64,000 nt of DNA from Bacillota bacterium (GCA_023459875.1 JAEWRY010000028.1:106407-170406), one strand, 5' to 3'; shown: positions 53,180-63,639, counted from the stretch's first letter. Made by a program: numbers and translations. Notes: generated from the letters alone by a model not told the origin.

Positions 53180-53935
53180 ATGAAACTGTTCTTGATAAAG
53201 CGCGGTCCTTTGGTTGCGGCGAGCTGTTTGCTTGTGGCTCTGGCAATGTTCTATGTGGTCAATCATCCTGCCATCGTGGGAACCGCCGCCGCCGTGCGGC
53301 AGCTTCCTATCTACTGCGTCCAGCGGGACCAAAAAATTGTGTCACTTAGCTTCGACGCCGCATGGGGGAACGAGGACACCGAAAAACTGATTGAAATCCT
53401 TGGAAAATACAATGTCAAAGCCTCTTTTTTCGTGGTGGGCCAGTGGGTGGATAAATATCCTGAATCGGTCAAGGCACTGCACGACGCCGGACATGAGGTG
53501 ATGAACCATTCGAGCACTCACGCCCATTTCAGCACGCTGAACGCCGATCAGATTACCGCCGACATTTCCGCCTGCAACGAAAAGATAGCGGCGGTCACCG
53601 GGGTAACACCCACACTGTTCCGGCCTCCGTACGGAGAATATGACGACCACGTGATTGCCGCCGTGCGGGCCATGGGCATGGAGCCAATCCAGTGGGATGT
53701 TGACAGCCTGGACTGGAAGAATCTATCGGCGGCGGAAATCACCCAGAGGGTTCTGAAACGGGTGCAGCCAGGCTCCATCGTTCTCTTCCATAACGCCGCA
53801 CTCCATACGCCCGAGGCGCTGCCGGGAATTATTGAGTCGCTCATAAAAGACGGGTACTCCTTCGTCCCGATCTCCAAACTGATCCTCACCGGCGATTACT
53901 GCATCGATCACACGGGCCGCCAGTGCCCGACGTAA
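53180..53935 (+). CDS. pdaB: PdaB-type sporulation polysaccharide deacetylase
   Basis: A 251-residue membrane-anchored NodB-fold protein. The N-terminal helix is residues 10-30 (PLVAASCLLVALAMFYVVNH). Motifs are SFDAAWGNEDTEKLIEILGK (the DAAWG variant typical of PdaB), HSSTHAHFSTL (metal His pair), FRPPYGEYDDH, DSLDWKN and IVLFHNAALHT. In Bacillus, PdaB is needed to maintain spores after release. GGGGAGG lies upstream of the ATG. The last 120 bp of its NodB domain core recur at the window end. Confidence 0.9.
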   Translation: MKLFLIKRGPLVAASCLLVALAMFYVVNHPAIVGTAAAVRQLPIYCVQRDQKIVSLSFDAAWGNEDTEKLIEILGKYNVKASFFVVGQWVDKYPESVKALHDAGHEVMNHSSTHAHFSTLNADQITADISACNEKIAAVTGVTPTLFRPPYGEYDDHVIAAVRAMGMEPIQWDVDSLDWKNLSAAEITQRVLKRVQPGSIVLFHNAALHTPEALPGIIESLIKDGYSFVPISKLILTGDYCIDHTGRQCPT

Positions 53936-54017
53936 AATAAGCCACCCAGAGCCATCATGGACCGTACCGGTGTTAGCGGAAAGGGAAAAGAAGCCTCCGT
54001 CGCAGAATATCATGAAA

Positions 54018-54146
54018 TTACGCAGCCTGACGCCGTTTTTCGAGCGGTGTCAGGCTCGTTTTTGTTTGGATACGCGCGTTGTTGTAGAAATCAATGTATT
54101 CGTCAATGAGTTGTCTGGCTTGTTCAAAAGTTGTAAGCGTAAAACA
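54018..54146 (-). pseudogene. IS3-family transposase remnant, C-terminal end
   Basis: A minus-strand reading of 42 codons ending at a stop at 54018-54020: TFEQARQLIDEYIDFYNNAR followed by IQTKTSLTPLEKRRQAA. This is the end of an IS3/IS150-type DDE transposase (YNN.R.Q...SLTP). The N-terminal part is missing, and upstream it meets the IS21 fragment. No frame for a complete enzyme exists. Confidence 0.75.
54024..54062 (+). terminator. Hairpin 3' of pdaB inside the IS3 remnant
   Basis: A 12-bp stem (54024-54035/54045-54056, one G-T) followed by CGTTTTTG. It coincides with the IS3 transposase end and could terminate pdaB transcripts. Confidence 0.6.
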
Positions 54147-54162
54147 GCTATAGAAAAGGGGG

Positions 54163-54837
54163 TTGCCAATGGCAGCCCCCCAGCTGGATTACCGTGAGCT
54201 CGCCGAGCATTACGGTACGGCGGTCATCCCCGCAAGAATCCGTACTCCCAAGGATAAGGCCATGGTGGAAGGCACTGTCGGTGTAATCTCCACTTTCATA
54301 CTGGCCGCTATCCGCAAGGAACAGTTTCTGTCCCTGTCGGAGCTGAACGTAGCTATCCGGGAGCGGCTGGAGACCTTTAACCACAAGCCGTTTCAGAAAA
54401 AAGACGGCAGCCGGGCGTCGGCATTTGAGGAAGAAAAGCCGTTTTTACTGACTCTGCCGCCAAGACCGTTCGAGTTGGCGACATGGAAAGTGGCGTCGGT
54501 CGGTCCGAACTACCACATATCCGTCGACGGTATGAATTACTCCGTTCCATATGAATACATCAAGCAGAAAGTGGATGTGCGTATTACCGGAGCAACCGTA
54601 GAGATTTTCTTTGACAGAAACCGTATTTGCTCTCACCCCAGGCTCCATGGCAGGGCTAACCAATACAGCACCGCAGAAGACCGTATGCCGCCGAATCACC
54701 AGCAATACATACAGTGGAACGGTGAGCGCTTCGCCAAATGGGCGGCTAAGATCGGCCACAATACCGAAACTGTTGTCCGCGCCGTTCTGGCCGGCTACAA
54801 GGTCGAACAACAGGGCTATGTGGCTGTACAGGACTAG
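54163..54837 (+). pseudogene. IS21-family transposase IstA, C-terminal fragment
   Basis: About 218 residues that match the IstA C-terminal half: HYGTAVIPARIRTPKDKAMV with the last DDE-type Glu (KDKAMVEGTVG), then NYSVPYEYIKQKVDVRI, the IstA beta-barrel, and GYKVEQQGY. The N-terminal HTH and first two acidic catalytic residues are absent. The end of the frame (VAVQD) is not IstA but read-through into the IS66 fragment in another frame, so the true IstA part ends near 54816. No istB follows. Confidence 0.85.
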
Positions 54838-55592
54838 CGGGGACGCCGGGTATCCTATTGTTCTTTATGATTACCAGCCGGACCGTAGGTCTAAGAGCCC
54901 GGCGGAGTTTTTGAAAGAGTTCAAGGGCTATTTGCATACGGACGGATATGACGGGTACCATTCTCTGCGAAGCGAGATAACCGTTGTCGGCTGCTGGGCG
55001 CACGTTCGGCGAAAGTTCGACGAGGCGCTTAAAGCTCTGACGGAGCGTGACCGGGAGGGCAGCAATGCCCTGCGCGGAAAGCGATACTGCGACCGCCTGT
55101 TCGAGCTCGAACGCGAGTTTGCGGATCTTGTGCCGGATGAGCGTTATCTTAACCGCCTGGAGCAGTCGAAACCTGTGCTCGACGAGTTTTTCTCAAGGGC
55201 AGTTCGGCTTGATGCCGCGCCTAAAACCGGGGTCGGCGTTGCGGCGCACTATGCGCTGTCTCAGCGCAAATATCTCGAACGCTATCTGCTCGACGCCACG
55301 GCTCGAGATCAGCAACAACAGGGCTGAGCGAAACATAAAGCCCTTTGTCGTTGACCGTAAAAACTTTCTGTTCGCAAACACACTGCGCGGCGCGAAGGCC
55401 AGCGCCGTTATGTTCAGCCTCATCGAGACGGCCAAGGAGAACGGTCTGAATCCGTTTGAGTATCTTGTGTATCTTTCTAAAAATGCGCCGAACAGGAATA
55501 TCCGCAATGATCCGGATGCACTTCAGTGCCTTATGCCGGATTTTGTCCCCTGCTATATCCGTTCTGCAGCGAATGCGTCCCCTCCTGTTTGA
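54818..55592 (+). pseudogene. IS66-family transposase TnpC fragment, frameshifted
   Basis: The frame beginning MWLYRTSGDAGYPIVLYDYQ and continuing GYLHTDGYDGYHS, VGCWAHVRRKFDEALKAL matches the middle of IS66 TnpC. The frame is lost near 55290-55310 by what looks like one extra base in the sequence that should read YLLDGRLEISNNRAER. The C-terminal part, ISNNRAERNIKPFVVDRKNF through LIETAKENGLNPFEYLVYL, is in a second frame that ends at 55592. The N-terminus is missing because the fragment abuts the IstA remnant at about 54816. Inactive. Confidence 0.88.
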
Positions 55593-55633
55593 CGGTTACA
55601 AAAATTCTCCAAATATTCTTTTTTAACACTATG

Positions 55634-55665
55634 AACCCTCTGATTCGATCGGAGGGTTTTATTTT
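55634..55665 (+). terminator. Terminator-like hairpin upstream of the giant surface protein gene
   Basis: Stem 55634-55643/55649-55658 (10 bp, one G-T), loop TTCGA, then TTATTTTA. It lies in the 286-nt gap 55593-55878 between the IS66 remnant and the surface protein gene; the rest of the gap is AT-rich and holds the promoter at 55821. Confidence 0.65.
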
Positions 55666-55820
55666 ATCGTATGCATTTCTTCAAAAGCGCGCAGAGGAGG
55701 ACAATGGGCTGTCTTACGGCATTTCTATGTCGGTATTGTGTTCTCCCGGTGCTGCCGGCGGTATGAAGTGTATTTTTGATCGAGATAGTGAAATATCGTG
55801 TAAAATTTAGGTAAAAAAAG

Positions 55821-55848
55821 TAGACAAAGCAAAAAAAACATGTAAAAT
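55821..55848 (+). promoter_or_regulatory. Putative sigma-A promoter of the giant surface protein gene
   Basis: TAGACA (55821-55826), 16-nt spacer, TAAAAT (55843-55848), 31 nt before the GTG start, in a poly-A/T region. Confidence 0.5.
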
Positions 55849-55878
55849 ATAGATAATATTAGTAGGGAGGAAACATTT

Positions 55879-58800
55879 GTGAAAAAGCCGTTTTTAAGAT
55901 TCCTTACAATCGTTTTAGTGTTTGCTGTTTCAATTTCGATATTGACTGTTACCGGCGCGTCAGCAACTACAGATAGCGGATACAATCTCACGGTCAAAGC
56001 ATTTGCGGACAGCTCGAGTAATTACACACATGCCCACAGTGTGGGAGCTGTACTGAAATTCCGCGTCACCTTCTACACCGGAACGGACCAGTCCAGCACC
56101 TCGTCCCCAACCGAATATACGGCGACGGACACCGGGACCAATTACACCGTGACCGCCCCGATTCCTTCGGACGCCCAAAGCTACAAGGTCGAGGACATCA
56201 CCGAGACGACTTCGTACACCGGGTTCAATTATAGTAAAAGCGCCGACAAAACGGGAAACCTGGTGGACGCTGTCACCGTCAAGGATTATCACTACGTATA
56301 TAAAGACGCAAGCGGCAATTATCTTGCATATAAGACACTTGATTTGGGCGCAGTGGAGTATGGAGCAGACCAGTTGGCGGGAAAAAGTACGGTCTACGGA
56401 TACAACTCTGATCCTACTGGGTTTTCGTTCACAGAAGGGTATAGCTCCTCAAGTGGCAAACACTTATACAGGACTGTGTCCAGATATTTGAATGCTAGCG
56501 TAGTTAAAACCGGGTCAGGTTTGTCAACAAGATACACTGTTACATATACTGAGCAGGATAGCAGCACGACATATCAAGGCGATAAAAACATTTTGCTTTC
56601 CGTTGCCGTCAGCAATTCACAGAAAAAAGTGACCAACAACTATACAGACGCATACACTGATTTTTCGACAATATCAGATGTAAAAACTTACACTAACGCC
56701 GCAACGATATACGCATCAGAAATCCCCGCGGCCAGCCTTATCACGGGTACCCTAGTGGACAGCCACAGCACCTCGGTCACCTATTATACCTCCCTGCAGA
56801 ACACCGCCGTCTCGATGGCCGGGAGTATGGCGGTCAACGCAAGCTTCAGCTTCAACGTCGTTGACACCGGAGACCACGATATCAAGGTGCCGGGCGGCAG
56901 CTTCACCCTGAGCACGCTTAAAAGTACTGTTAATTTATTCAGTCTTAATGTTTTCGGCGTAAAGCAAGACAATCTGACAACGCCGGCATATGCCACCGAA
57001 AGCGCGGATGCCAACGGCGTCGTGACCTTCAGCAATATTCCGGACGGCACGTATTACCTGCAGCAGACAGGCGCGAAGACGGGATATTCCGTCAACGCGG
57101 ATCTGGATGCGAGCAATGCGTATGTTTTTAATTATCTTGGCACCGATTACTCGTACGCTCCCTGCTGGAAAATCGTCGTCGATTCCGACAGCGTGGCAAA
57201 CATTGCAAAGTACGACCCCACGGATAATGACAACATATATTTTAATTTATTAGATCCGACAGCTTACCGGTACGGATTCGACGCGCTTTCAACGCTCGAT
57301 TCCACCAACAACGTCATCACAAACACCCTGCCCCGCGCCGGAACCGTCGAGATTGCGAAGGTCGACGCGGACAGCAATGCTCTCGCCGGGGCCAAATTCA
57401 AACTCTGGTTCGCCGGAAAGGACGGAGCTGCCGAAACAGGAGGCGACGATGTCGAGGTGGGCGAGACGGCGGCCTCCGCCGCCGGAACGGGCATCGCGAC
57501 CTGGAGCGGCGATCTCCCCGCGCTCGGCACATACTACTTCAAGGAAAGCGCGGCTCCCGACGGCTATATCCTCGACCCGACCAAAACGGACACCTTCACG
57601 ATAACCTCGGATGATTACTCTGCCGTCCTCGGGAAACTGTATTATAAGTACACGCAAAACATTGTAGACGACCCCATCGCCGTCAAATTCAAGGTTGTGT
57701 ACAAAGACGACCACAGCACCGTCCTGCCGGGCAGCACCTTCAAGCTGTACGGCAACCTGCTGATGACCGGCAGTGCCTCGGCCGAAGCGACCTCCGACGA
57801 CAGCGGAATCGTAACGTTCAATAAACTGCCCGCCGGAACGTATTACATGAAGCAGACCGCGTCCAAGGCGGGATATATGAAAAGCAGCGTTACCCAGTGG
57901 CGCGTCACCGTCAAAAACGACGGCACCGCGACGATCGAAGAATACGACGTCGAATATGTGCTCATCGGCGGTTATCCGCTCGAAGTTCCCGACAATGCCG
58001 CCGCCCTTTCGGAAAGCTACCTGATCGAGAACGACGCGGTAAAGGGCTCAGTCAAGCTTACGCTCGTGGCGAAGGCCGACGACTACACGAACCCGCTTGC
58101 GCTGACCTATCTTACCTCGGGCTCTTTCGGCGTATATAAAGTTGTCGGGGGCGAGGTAAGCGACGAGGAATACGCGGAGCTCAATCAAATAACGGCAACG
58201 ATCGACGCGGACACCGGGTATGCGAACATCAGCTATGAATTTGGCCTTGAGAATATTCCGGCGGGCGACTATGCCGTGCGCCAGCTTTCGGGTCCGGACG
58301 GATATTTCAGGGATGCCAACACGTACTACTTCTCGATCACCGACGAAAATTATGGGGAAACCCAAGTGATCAGCAATAAGGACGTCACGGCCGGTGCTTT
58401 TCAATACGCCTACTTTGTCAACGATCCGATTACGTTCCGCTTCCTGAAGGTCGCAAACGACAATGATTCCACACCCCTTCCGGGCGGGAAGTTCCTTCTG
58501 CTCAACCGGCCGGACGCAATCGCTTTCCTTGGCGCGACAGCCGACAAGGCGGGAGCAAACGCCAGCCAGGCGCTGAAGGATGCGCTTGCTAACTTCAAGG
58601 AAACAGGCGAAATCGACTGGAACAGCTTCATAGATACGCTGAAGGAAGGAATGACTTCTTCGGATCTGATGCAGATGCCCACATTCCAAAGCCTTGCCGT
58701 CAACGCATATGCCGCTCAGTCGGATGCAGACGGCATCGTGACCTTCAGCGCCGACAAAAGCTTGCTTTTATCGGACCCCAGGGAGATGCTGCTCAATGCT

Positions 58801-61800
58801 TTCGGCATAACCAGTACGTCGTATACTTCCTACACCAGTCTGAACGACCTTTTGAACGATGCGCTCAACAATGTGCTTGGAAACGTAACGACGCTCAACG
58901 CGGGCACCTATTATCTGCTTGAGTTTGAGGCGCCGAGCGGTTACACCGCGAGTCCTGTGATTTGGACCGTGGAAATCAACGACGACGGGACGGTTTACAT
59001 CAGCCTGGGCGATCCGGAGAGCGTGCAGGAGGCGGCCGGAAGCGTGAAAACGCATCTGGCAGGGTCCATGGACACGATCAGTGAGATGGTCTCCGATTCG
59101 GGTCTTACGGAGGATGATATCAAGAGCCGGTTGAAAGATACATCAGATAAGCTGGGCGATATTCTGGATTCGCTTGTGCCGGTCGACACTTATCTGGACA
59201 AAATCGGTGATTACGTCGATGTGGACGAGATCAGTAATAGTCTTAAAAATCTGAAAGACTACACGCAGATTGCGTATAACAGCATAAACGCGATCCTTGA
59301 AAACTACAATGGAGACACCATCGAAGACGAACTGGAAGCTCTTTCGGAGGCTTTCAGCGGCCTGCAGTCGGTCGGCGACCGCATTACCGGAATTTTCAAC
59401 AACGGCCTGACGGGTGATAAGTGGCTGCTCAGTGATTTTGAATCCAATCCGTTTTGCGTCAGCAACTATCAAAACAAAGGCGCAATCGTTCCCATTGCGG
59501 TTGACAGCAAAACAGGCATCCTGCTTCCAGGCGGGACGTACAATATTTATAATGACGACGACGATATCGACATCGAGAACCCGGATTACACCTTCACCCG
59601 GCTCACCGACAGCACCCTTTTGCTGCCGCAAGGCGAATATATCGTCGAAACGGTCAATGCTCCAAAAGGGTTTGACATCATCGGCGATTCGGCGGTCTCG
59701 GGCTTTGAAGGGACAGATGCTCAGAGAGTCACGGTCAATGGCTTTTTCAGCATCAATGTGGTAAAATTCCAGTATTCAGCAAGATATCTGGGCGCTACCA
59801 TCATTCCGCCTCAGCCCGGAGCATTCTACGTCGATGACGATTTCACTGTTTTGGACAACACAGGCGCGGTATTCGTTGCCTATACGAATGGGACAGTCGA
59901 TCGAATCTTAATTACGTCGGATATGTGCTCACTCATGGACGGTTATGATATGAGCACAACGGGCCAAAAAATCGTCAATGTCAAATTCACCGACCAGTTT
60001 GAAGACAGCCATACAATCACATATGAAATTATTGTCAGTGTTGAGCCAGACCGGACTCCTCCGACTCTGAGCGACCTTGCCACAAGCGATATCACTACGA
60101 CAGGTGCAACGGTGACGTTTACGTCGGATGAAGCGGGAACATATTACTATTTGGTATACAGCAAATCTGAGGATGCGCCGGAAGGCATGATCATCCGGCT
60201 GTCCGGCGGCCATGGCGACGCCACTGCCAATTCAGACAACAGCTTTGATCTGTCTGGTCTTACGCCGTCCACTGAATACACGGTCTATGTCGTTGAGGCG
60301 GATGCGTCAAGAAATATCTCCGAAATTCAACAAACTACATTCAAGACAAGTGACCCGCCAGATACGACCGCCCCGGCGTTGAGCGACCTTACAGTGAGCG
60401 GCGTGGGCAAGACATCGGCCACATTGACCTTTACTTCTGACGAGGCGGGAACATACTACTATCTGGTATATACTTCGTCCAAGACTACGCCCGCAGCCAT
60501 TGACGTGAAATCAAACGGAGACAGCGGCGACGCCGTAGTCGGCGAAAACATTATCGATATAAATGATCTTACATCCTCCACCGAATATATTGTCTATTTA
60601 GTCGAGGAGGATGAGGCAGAAGATCCGAACCTTTCCGAGGTATATAGCAGCGAAGCATTCAAAACCGACGAAAAAACCCATCACACAACCACGGCTACTT
60701 TCACAACGAAAATTATAACTACAACGGAGGAAGAGGAAACCACCACTTCTCTCATTATTACTCCCACGGGAACCCGGACTTCCTTTAGCGTGACGACCGA
60801 GTTGATGGATACTATCATCAAAAACGTGTTGGATGAGTCTGAGAACAAAGGAACGGAGCCAATTACGGAAATCAATCTGAATTATAACAACTCGCAGACA
60901 GATTTTTCCGTGACCATTTCGAAGAAGGGCTTTGACGACTTGGCAGACAGCGACGTCACAGAACTTGAGGTTTCTTCTCCTCAGATAACCGTGGCGCTTG
61001 ACGCCAAAGCGATCGACACGATCAACGGGAGCACGACGTCGGACATTACCATTACAGCTAAAAAAGTAAATGTATCGGATCAATATGCGGACGTCGTCGG
61101 CGACAGGCCGGTTTACAGCATTGAAGTTACTTCCGGCGGCAAAACGATCTCCGACTTCGGCGATGGGAAAGCGACGGTCACCATAAAGTATTCTTTGGCT
61201 TCCGGCGAAGACCCCGATGATATCGTGATTTACTACATTCCTTCCGGCGGCGGAGCGCCTGTTATGGTGAAAGACTGCGTATATGACCCGGATACGGGAA
61301 CAGTTACATTTGTAACGACGCACTTCTCCACCTATGCCATCGGTTACAACGACGATGTCAGCTTCACCGATGTTTCCGGCTGGTATGAAGACTATGTACA
61401 GTTCCTGGCGGCGCGCGGAATCATGAAGGGCACGGGAGATCACCACTTCAGCCCGGATGCAAACATTACGAGAGCTGAGTTTGCTGCGATCCTTGCCAGT
61501 CTCTCGGGCGATGACTTGAGCGGTTATAAAAAATCGTCGTTCAGCGATGTTGCTGCCACCGACTGGTATTTTGCAGACGTTCAGTGGGCATATGAGAAGG
61601 GCATCGCTATCGGTTCAGACGGAAAATTTAGCCCCAACGCCTATATTACCCGTCAGGACATCGCGGTTATGATTGCTCGTTACGCGGAAAAGACCGGTTT
61701 TACGCTTCCTGAATTGAAAGATGCGGTTGTATACTCTGACAGTGAGAATATCGAATCTTATGCGGCTGAGGCTGTCGCCTCGCTGCAGAAAGCGGGCATT

Positions 61801-61899
61801 ATATCGGGTAGCGACGGGAAATTTGCTCCGCTTGATTACGCTACACGCTCACAATCGGCAAAGATGATAGCTTTGTTGCTTAAGCTCATCATCGGCTAA
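55879..61899 (+). CDS. Giant multidomain surface protein: SpaA-like, Fn3-like and SLH domains
   Basis: A 2006-residue exported protein. The signal peptide is residues 1-29 (MKKPFLRFLTIVLVFAVSIS, cleavage near ASA-TT). About six SpaA/prealbumin-like modules follow, recognised by Gx-YYLxQ/E-type ends: near residues 325-430, 487-574, 602-672, 722-812, 851-1026 and 1203-1267. A long alpha-helical stretch (about 1040-1195) and a helical insert in module 5 interrupt them. Two Fn3-like domains lie at about 1389-1491 and 1493-1597, then a Thr/Glu linker (1600-1625), a further beta domain (1626-1820) and three SLH repeats (about 1824-2004). There is no LPxTG, so anchoring is by SLH. The start is GTG with GGGAGG 8 nt upstream. 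Parts of the 5' end are AT-rich compared with neighbours. It looks like an adhesin or stalk; enzymatic function is not evident. Confidence 0.85.
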   Translation: MKKPFLRFLTIVLVFAVSISILTVTGASATTDSGYNLTVKAFADSSSNYTHAHSVGAVLKFRVTFYTGTDQSSTSSPTEYTATDTGTNYTVTAPIPSDAQSYKVEDITETTSYTGFNYSKSADKTGNLVDAVTVKDYHYVYKDASGNYLAYKTLDLGAVEYGADQLAGKSTVYGYNSDPTGFSFTEGYSSSSGKHLYRTVSRYLNASVVKTGSGLSTRYTVTYTEQDSSTTYQGDKNILLSVAVSNSQKKVTNNYTDAYTDFSTISDVKTYTNAATIYASEIPAASLITGTLVDSHSTSVTYYTSLQNTAVSMAGSMAVNASFSFNVVDTGDHDIKVPGGSFTLSTLKSTVNLFSLNVFGVKQDNLTTPAYATESADANGVVTFSNIPDGTYYLQQTGAKTGYSVNADLDASNAYVFNYLGTDYSYAPCWKIVVDSDSVANIAKYDPTDNDNIYFNLLDPTAYRYGFDALSTLDSTNNVITNTLPRAGTVEIAKVDADSNALAGAKFKLWFAGKDGAAETGGDDVEVGETAASAAGTGIATWSGDLPALGTYYFKESAAPDGYILDPTKTDTFTITSDDYSAVLGKLYYKYTQNIVDDPIAVKFKVVYKDDHSTVLPGSTFKLYGNLLMTGSASAEATSDDSGIVTFNKLPAGTYYMKQTASKAGYMKSSVTQWRVTVKNDGTATIEEYDVEYVLIGGYPLEVPDNAAALSESYLIENDAVKGSVKLTLVAKADDYTNPLALTYLTSGSFGVYKVVGGEVSDEEYAELNQITATIDADTGYANISYEFGLENIPAGDYAVRQLSGPDGYFRDANTYYFSITDENYGETQVISNKDVTAGAFQYAYFVNDPITFRFLKVANDNDSTPLPGGKFLLLNRPDAIAFLGATADKAGANASQALKDALANFKETGEIDWNSFIDTLKEGMTSSDLMQMPTFQSLAVNAYAAQSDADGIVTFSADKSLLLSDPREMLLNAFGITSTSYTSYTSLNDLLNDALNNVLGNVTTLNAGTYYLLEFEAPSGYTASPVIWTVEINDDGTVYISLGDPESVQEAAGSVKTHLAGSMDTISEMVSDSGLTEDDIKSRLKDTSDKLGDILDSLVPVDTYLDKIGDYVDVDEISNSLKNLKDYTQIAYNSINAILENYNGDTIEDELEALSEAFSGLQSVGDRITGIFNNGLTGDKWLLSDFESNPFCVSNYQNKGAIVPIAVDSKTGILLPGGTYNIYNDDDDIDIENPDYTFTRLTDSTLLLPQGEYIVETVNAPKGFDIIGDSAVSGFEGTDAQRVTVNGFFSINVVKFQYSARYLGATIIPPQPGAFYVDDDFTVLDNTGAVFVAYTNGTVDRILITSDMCSLMDGYDMSTTGQKIVNVKFTDQFEDSHTITYEIIVSVEPDRTPPTLSDLATSDITTTGATVTFTSDEAGTYYYLVYSKSEDAPEGMIIRLSGGHGDATANSDNSFDLSGLTPSTEYTVYVVEADASRNISEIQQTTFKTSDPPDTTAPALSDLTVSGVGKTSATLTFTSDEAGTYYYLVYTSSKTTPAAIDVKSNGDSGDAVVGENIIDINDLTSSTEYIVYLVEEDEAEDPNLSEVYSSEAFKTDEKTHHTTTATFTTKIITTTEEEETTTSLIITPTGTRTSFSVTTELMDTIIKNVLDESENKGTEPITEINLNYNNSQTDFSVTISKKGFDDLADSDVTELEVSSPQITVALDAKAIDTINGSTTSDITITAKKVNVSDQYADVVGDRPVYSIEVTSGGKTISDFGDGKATVTIKYSLASGEDPDDIVIYYIPSGGGAPVMVKDCVYDPDTGTVTFVTTHFSTYAIGYNDDVSFTDVSGWYEDYVQFLAARGIMKGTGDHHFSPDANITRAEFAAILASLSGDDLSGYKKSSFSDVAATDWYFADVQWAYEKGIAIGSDGKFSPNAYITRQDIAVMIARYAEKTGFTLPELKDAVVYSDSENIESYAAEAVASLQKAGIISGSDGKFAPLDYATRSQSAKMIALLLKLIIG

Positions 61900-62247
61900 G
61901 TCCCAAGAAGTAAATCGGGTAAGACCATAAAAAACGAATAAGGTTGATATGGCGCGTCCCCAATCATCGAGAGGCCGCCGTCGGCGTTATGTATTGACCC
62001 AAAAAGGTTAGACAAAAATAAATTAAGCGATTTAAGAGGATTGGATTCTGTGATTTACAGGACTCAGTCCTCTTAATTTAACCTTGATACGACGGCTATT
62101 AATTGCGTTAAACTCCAGGGGTGCGGGGACAGAGTGCCCGTTTGCTTCTCATATCCTGCCACTATGAAACTACCTTTTTACACCACTTGACAAGACGCTA
62201 CCATATGATTGCTGAAAGATATCAATATATGAATAAGGAGACTTGGT
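61900..62247. other. AT-rich gap with an imperfect inverted repeat
   Basis: A 348-nt gap with no gene seen. It holds a perfect 9-bp inverted repeat TTAAGAGGA/TCCTCTTAA (62032-62040/62068-62076) around a 27-nt loop, itself with a small CTGT/ACAG stem. No transposase is next to it, so it may be a transposon end remnant. The AAGGAGACTTGGT just before 62248 is the ribosome site of the HxlR gene. Confidence 0.4.
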
Positions 62248-62437
62248 ATGAATCGAAATGAAATACAGCCTAGAACGCTTGAAAGTTATGTGGAAAAAGC
62301 ACTGAACGTAATAGGTGGAAAATGGTCCCTTTTGATTATTAATAATCTATTTAGCGGGACAAAAAGATTTGGAGAGCTTCTTCATGCTTTACATGGCATA
62401 AGCCCCAAAACATTGACTTCTAGTTTAAGAAATCTAG

Positions 62438-63639
62438 GGAACCGCTGATTAATTGGACTCAGCCCTAAGAATATGGAAAAATAAAAGAAACGCAAAAGTG
62501 GTGCTAAGGAAATGAAACAGCAGACATTTTCAGATATGGAATATTCGAACCGGCGGAAGAAAACGAAGCGGGACGAGTTTCTGGAAATCATGGAAGAGAT
62601 TATCCCGTGGGACGAGTGGGTAGTGCTTGTCGAGCCGTACTATTTTGAGGGCAAGCGCGGCCGTCCGCCGATGGGAATCGAAAAGATGCTGCGGATGTAT
62701 CTGCTGCAGATCTGGTTCAGTTTGTCGGATGAAGGCGTCGAGGACGCCATATACGACAGCTATGCCATGCGGAAGTTCATGGGGATCGATTTTATGACTG
62801 AGCAGGTACCGGACGCGACAACCCTGCTCAAATTCCGCCGCCTGATCGAGGAAAGCGGCCTGGGGAAGGCATACTTTGAGGCGATCAATCGCTGCCTTGC
62901 GCAGTGCGGACATTTGATGAAGGGCGGCACGATTGTTGACGCAACGATCATTCATGCCCCTTCTTCCACAAAGAACGCAGCCGGAAGCCGCGACCCGGAG
63001 ATGTGTCAGACAAAGAAGGGAGAACCAGTGGTATTTCGGGATGAAATGCCACATGGGGGTGGACGCGGGAACCGGCTATATCCACAGTCTGGAAGCAACG
63101 GCGGCGAATGTGCACGATGTGACCGAAGCAGCAAAGCTGATCCGGCCTGACGATGAGGTCGTTTATGGGGACGCCGGATATCTTGGAATTAAGAAACGTC
63201 CTGAAATCGTGGAAGATGAGCACAAATCGAACATTGATTACCGGATCAATCAGCGTCCCGGAAAAGCCAGAGGATTGGCGGAAGGCCCTGCCCGGGGCTG
63301 GTTCCGGTTTGAGGAATGCCGGAAATCCTCGGTTCGATCCAAGGTTGAGCACGCGTTTCACATCATCAAGAATACGTTTGGTTTCCAGAAGGTTTGCTAT
63401 CGAGGAATCGCAAAAAAACTGAACAGGTTGTTCATGCTTGCGGCAAGCGCGAACCTGCTGATGTGCGCCCGAAGCGGCGGCTGGCGGGAACGTCTTGCAT
63501 AATTCCAGGGGACAAGTGCGCCCATTTTGAGAATTTCTCAGATTTGGGCAGCTGAATAGCAGGCGTTTTGCCTCAAGATGGGTAATTTCCCTGTTTTAGT
63601 GCCCCTTATGGCGCGAAGGCTGTATTAATCAGCATGTCC
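62438..63639 (+). mobile_element. IS5-type insertion sequence, 1202 bp, with CTAG target duplication
   Basis: Terminal inverted repeats GGAACCGCTGATTAAT (62438-62453) and, on the other strand, GGACATGCTGATTAAT (63624-63639), which differ at three positions. The target CTAG is duplicated at 62434-62437 and 63640-63643 inside the HxlR gene. Length, IR start GGAA and YTAR target fit the IS5 group. The internal transposase is frameshifted. Confidence 0.9.
62512..63502 (+). pseudogene. IS5-family transposase, frameshifted
   Basis: The first frame (62512 to about 63020) matches the IS5 transposase N-terminal half (EIIPWDEWVVLVEPYYFEGK, VDATIIHAPSSTKNAAGSRD, PEMCQTKKG). The second frame (from about 63020 to 63502) carries NQWYFGMKCHMGVDAGTGYI, YGDAGYLG with the DDE Asp, RVEHAFHIIK-like SKVEHAFHIIKNTFGF, and the end. 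The switch is +1 within AAGAAGGGAGAACC (63013-63026), one extra base compared with the expected KKGNQW. IS5 transposase is normally a single frame, so this is probably inactivating. Confidence 0.85.

Noticed and set aside
61032..61900. Possible sortase anchor at the end of the giant protein
   Set aside because: No LPxTG-type motif or C-terminal hydrophobic tail is present; the end is three SLH repeats.
63013..63026. Programmed ribosomal frameshift in the IS5 transposase
   Set aside because: The change needed is +1 and there is no classical slippery heptamer; members close to IS5 use a single frame, so a one-base insertion is more likely.
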